Assembly: GCA_016938475.1 (NCBI GenBank)
Contig: JAFGUP010000132.1
Coordinates: 1-33,530, forward strand
Direction: 5' to 3'
Source of the DNA: Sphaerochaetaceae bacterium
Lineage (GTDB): Bacteria; Spirochaetota; Spirochaetia; Sphaerochaetales; Sphaerochaetaceae
DNA length: 33,530 bases
Shown: piece by piece, positions 33,438-33,530 of the stretch
Position numbering within the stretch: position 1 is the first letter of the stretch
How the letters are laid out: every line of letters begins with the position of its first letter
Made by a program: the position numbers and the translations under genes
The notes under the pieces: generated by a model
Database searches by the model: none
What the model was told of the DNA's origin: nothing
Seen by the model: only the letters and a program-made list of their open reading frames with translations

Positions 33438-33530
33438 ATGATTATCGACATATCTACTATCATTCCTGCAGTCGCGTTGATCCTGTATGTGTTCTTCTTT
33501 GTTTTCGGCATTCTGCAGTATAAAAGGGAC
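33438..33530 (+). CDS. N-terminal part of a membrane protein, truncated by the window end
   Basis: At least 31 residues: MIIDISTIIPAVALILYVFF followed by a further hydrophobic part and basic QYKRD. This is a single hydrophobic helix, as at the start of multi-helix histidine-kinase or GGDEF input modules; the identity is a guess. AAGG lies eight bases before the ATG at 33438; an ATG six bases upstream (33432) is in frame. Divergent from the ICMT-like/HD-GYP pair, so it may encode the partner sensor. Confidence 0.6.
   Translation, partial: MIIDISTIIPAVALILYVFFFVFGILQYKRD

Overview
The window is a compact, intron-free bacterial chromosome segment of about 50% GC by eye, with many ATGA start/stop overlaps. 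Gene content points to a free-living or anaerobic spirochaete (Spirochaetota): two TRAP transporter loci, an AraC regulator with a membrane Cache-type sensor, a RarA protein fused to a second domain, a CBS/anti-sigma-ATPase + DRTGG + PHP operon and an HD-GYP response regulator. This is an inference from gene families only; there is no rRNA or other marker in the window. I see no IS element, prophage, CRISPR array or integrase.

Left part (1-7353, almost all minus strand): a two-gene TAXI-type TRAP transporter (solute-binding protein, then fused permease) with its own strong sigma70-type promoter and a 3' terminator; a family-4 glycosyltransferase; DNA topoisomerase III. A 570-base gap at 3197-3765 holds only the TAXI promoter, a possible gene remnant and the glycosyltransferase terminator. 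A plus-strand block follows (7448-10845): a 2x[4Fe-4S] ferredoxin with textbook promoter and terminator, a small membrane protein, both exonuclease VII subunits (xseA/xseB overlapping) and purU.

Middle part (10876-19627): an M29 aminopeptidase and an RluA-type pseudouridine synthase on the minus strand; divergently, the overlapping CBS-ATPase/DRTGG/PHP operon; then two membrane proteins (one BI-1/YccA family), a lipoprotein, the RarA fusion and a five-tRNA cluster (His-Arg-Lys-Leu-Gly) closed by a strong terminator. Three genes here (12792, 16150, 16929) have a -10 box ending 6-8 bases before the start codon and no Shine-Dalgarno sequence, so they look leaderless.

Right part (19814-33530): a minus-strand catabolic locus read as sensor-regulator, membrane-anchored DctP-like protein, DctP, DctQ, DctM, short-chain dehydrogenase. 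The anchored DctP paralogue is translationally coupled to the regulator and has lost the RxP arginine of transport SBPs, which suggests a sensory co-receptor. Both TRAP loci carry a strong stem-loop directly between the binding-protein gene and the permease gene. After this come pyrG, a NapH-like membrane ferredoxin with a partner protein carrying a duplicated motif, a DUF362 protein, an HD-GYP response regulator overlapping an ICMT-like membrane methyltransferase, and the beginning of another membrane protein gene.
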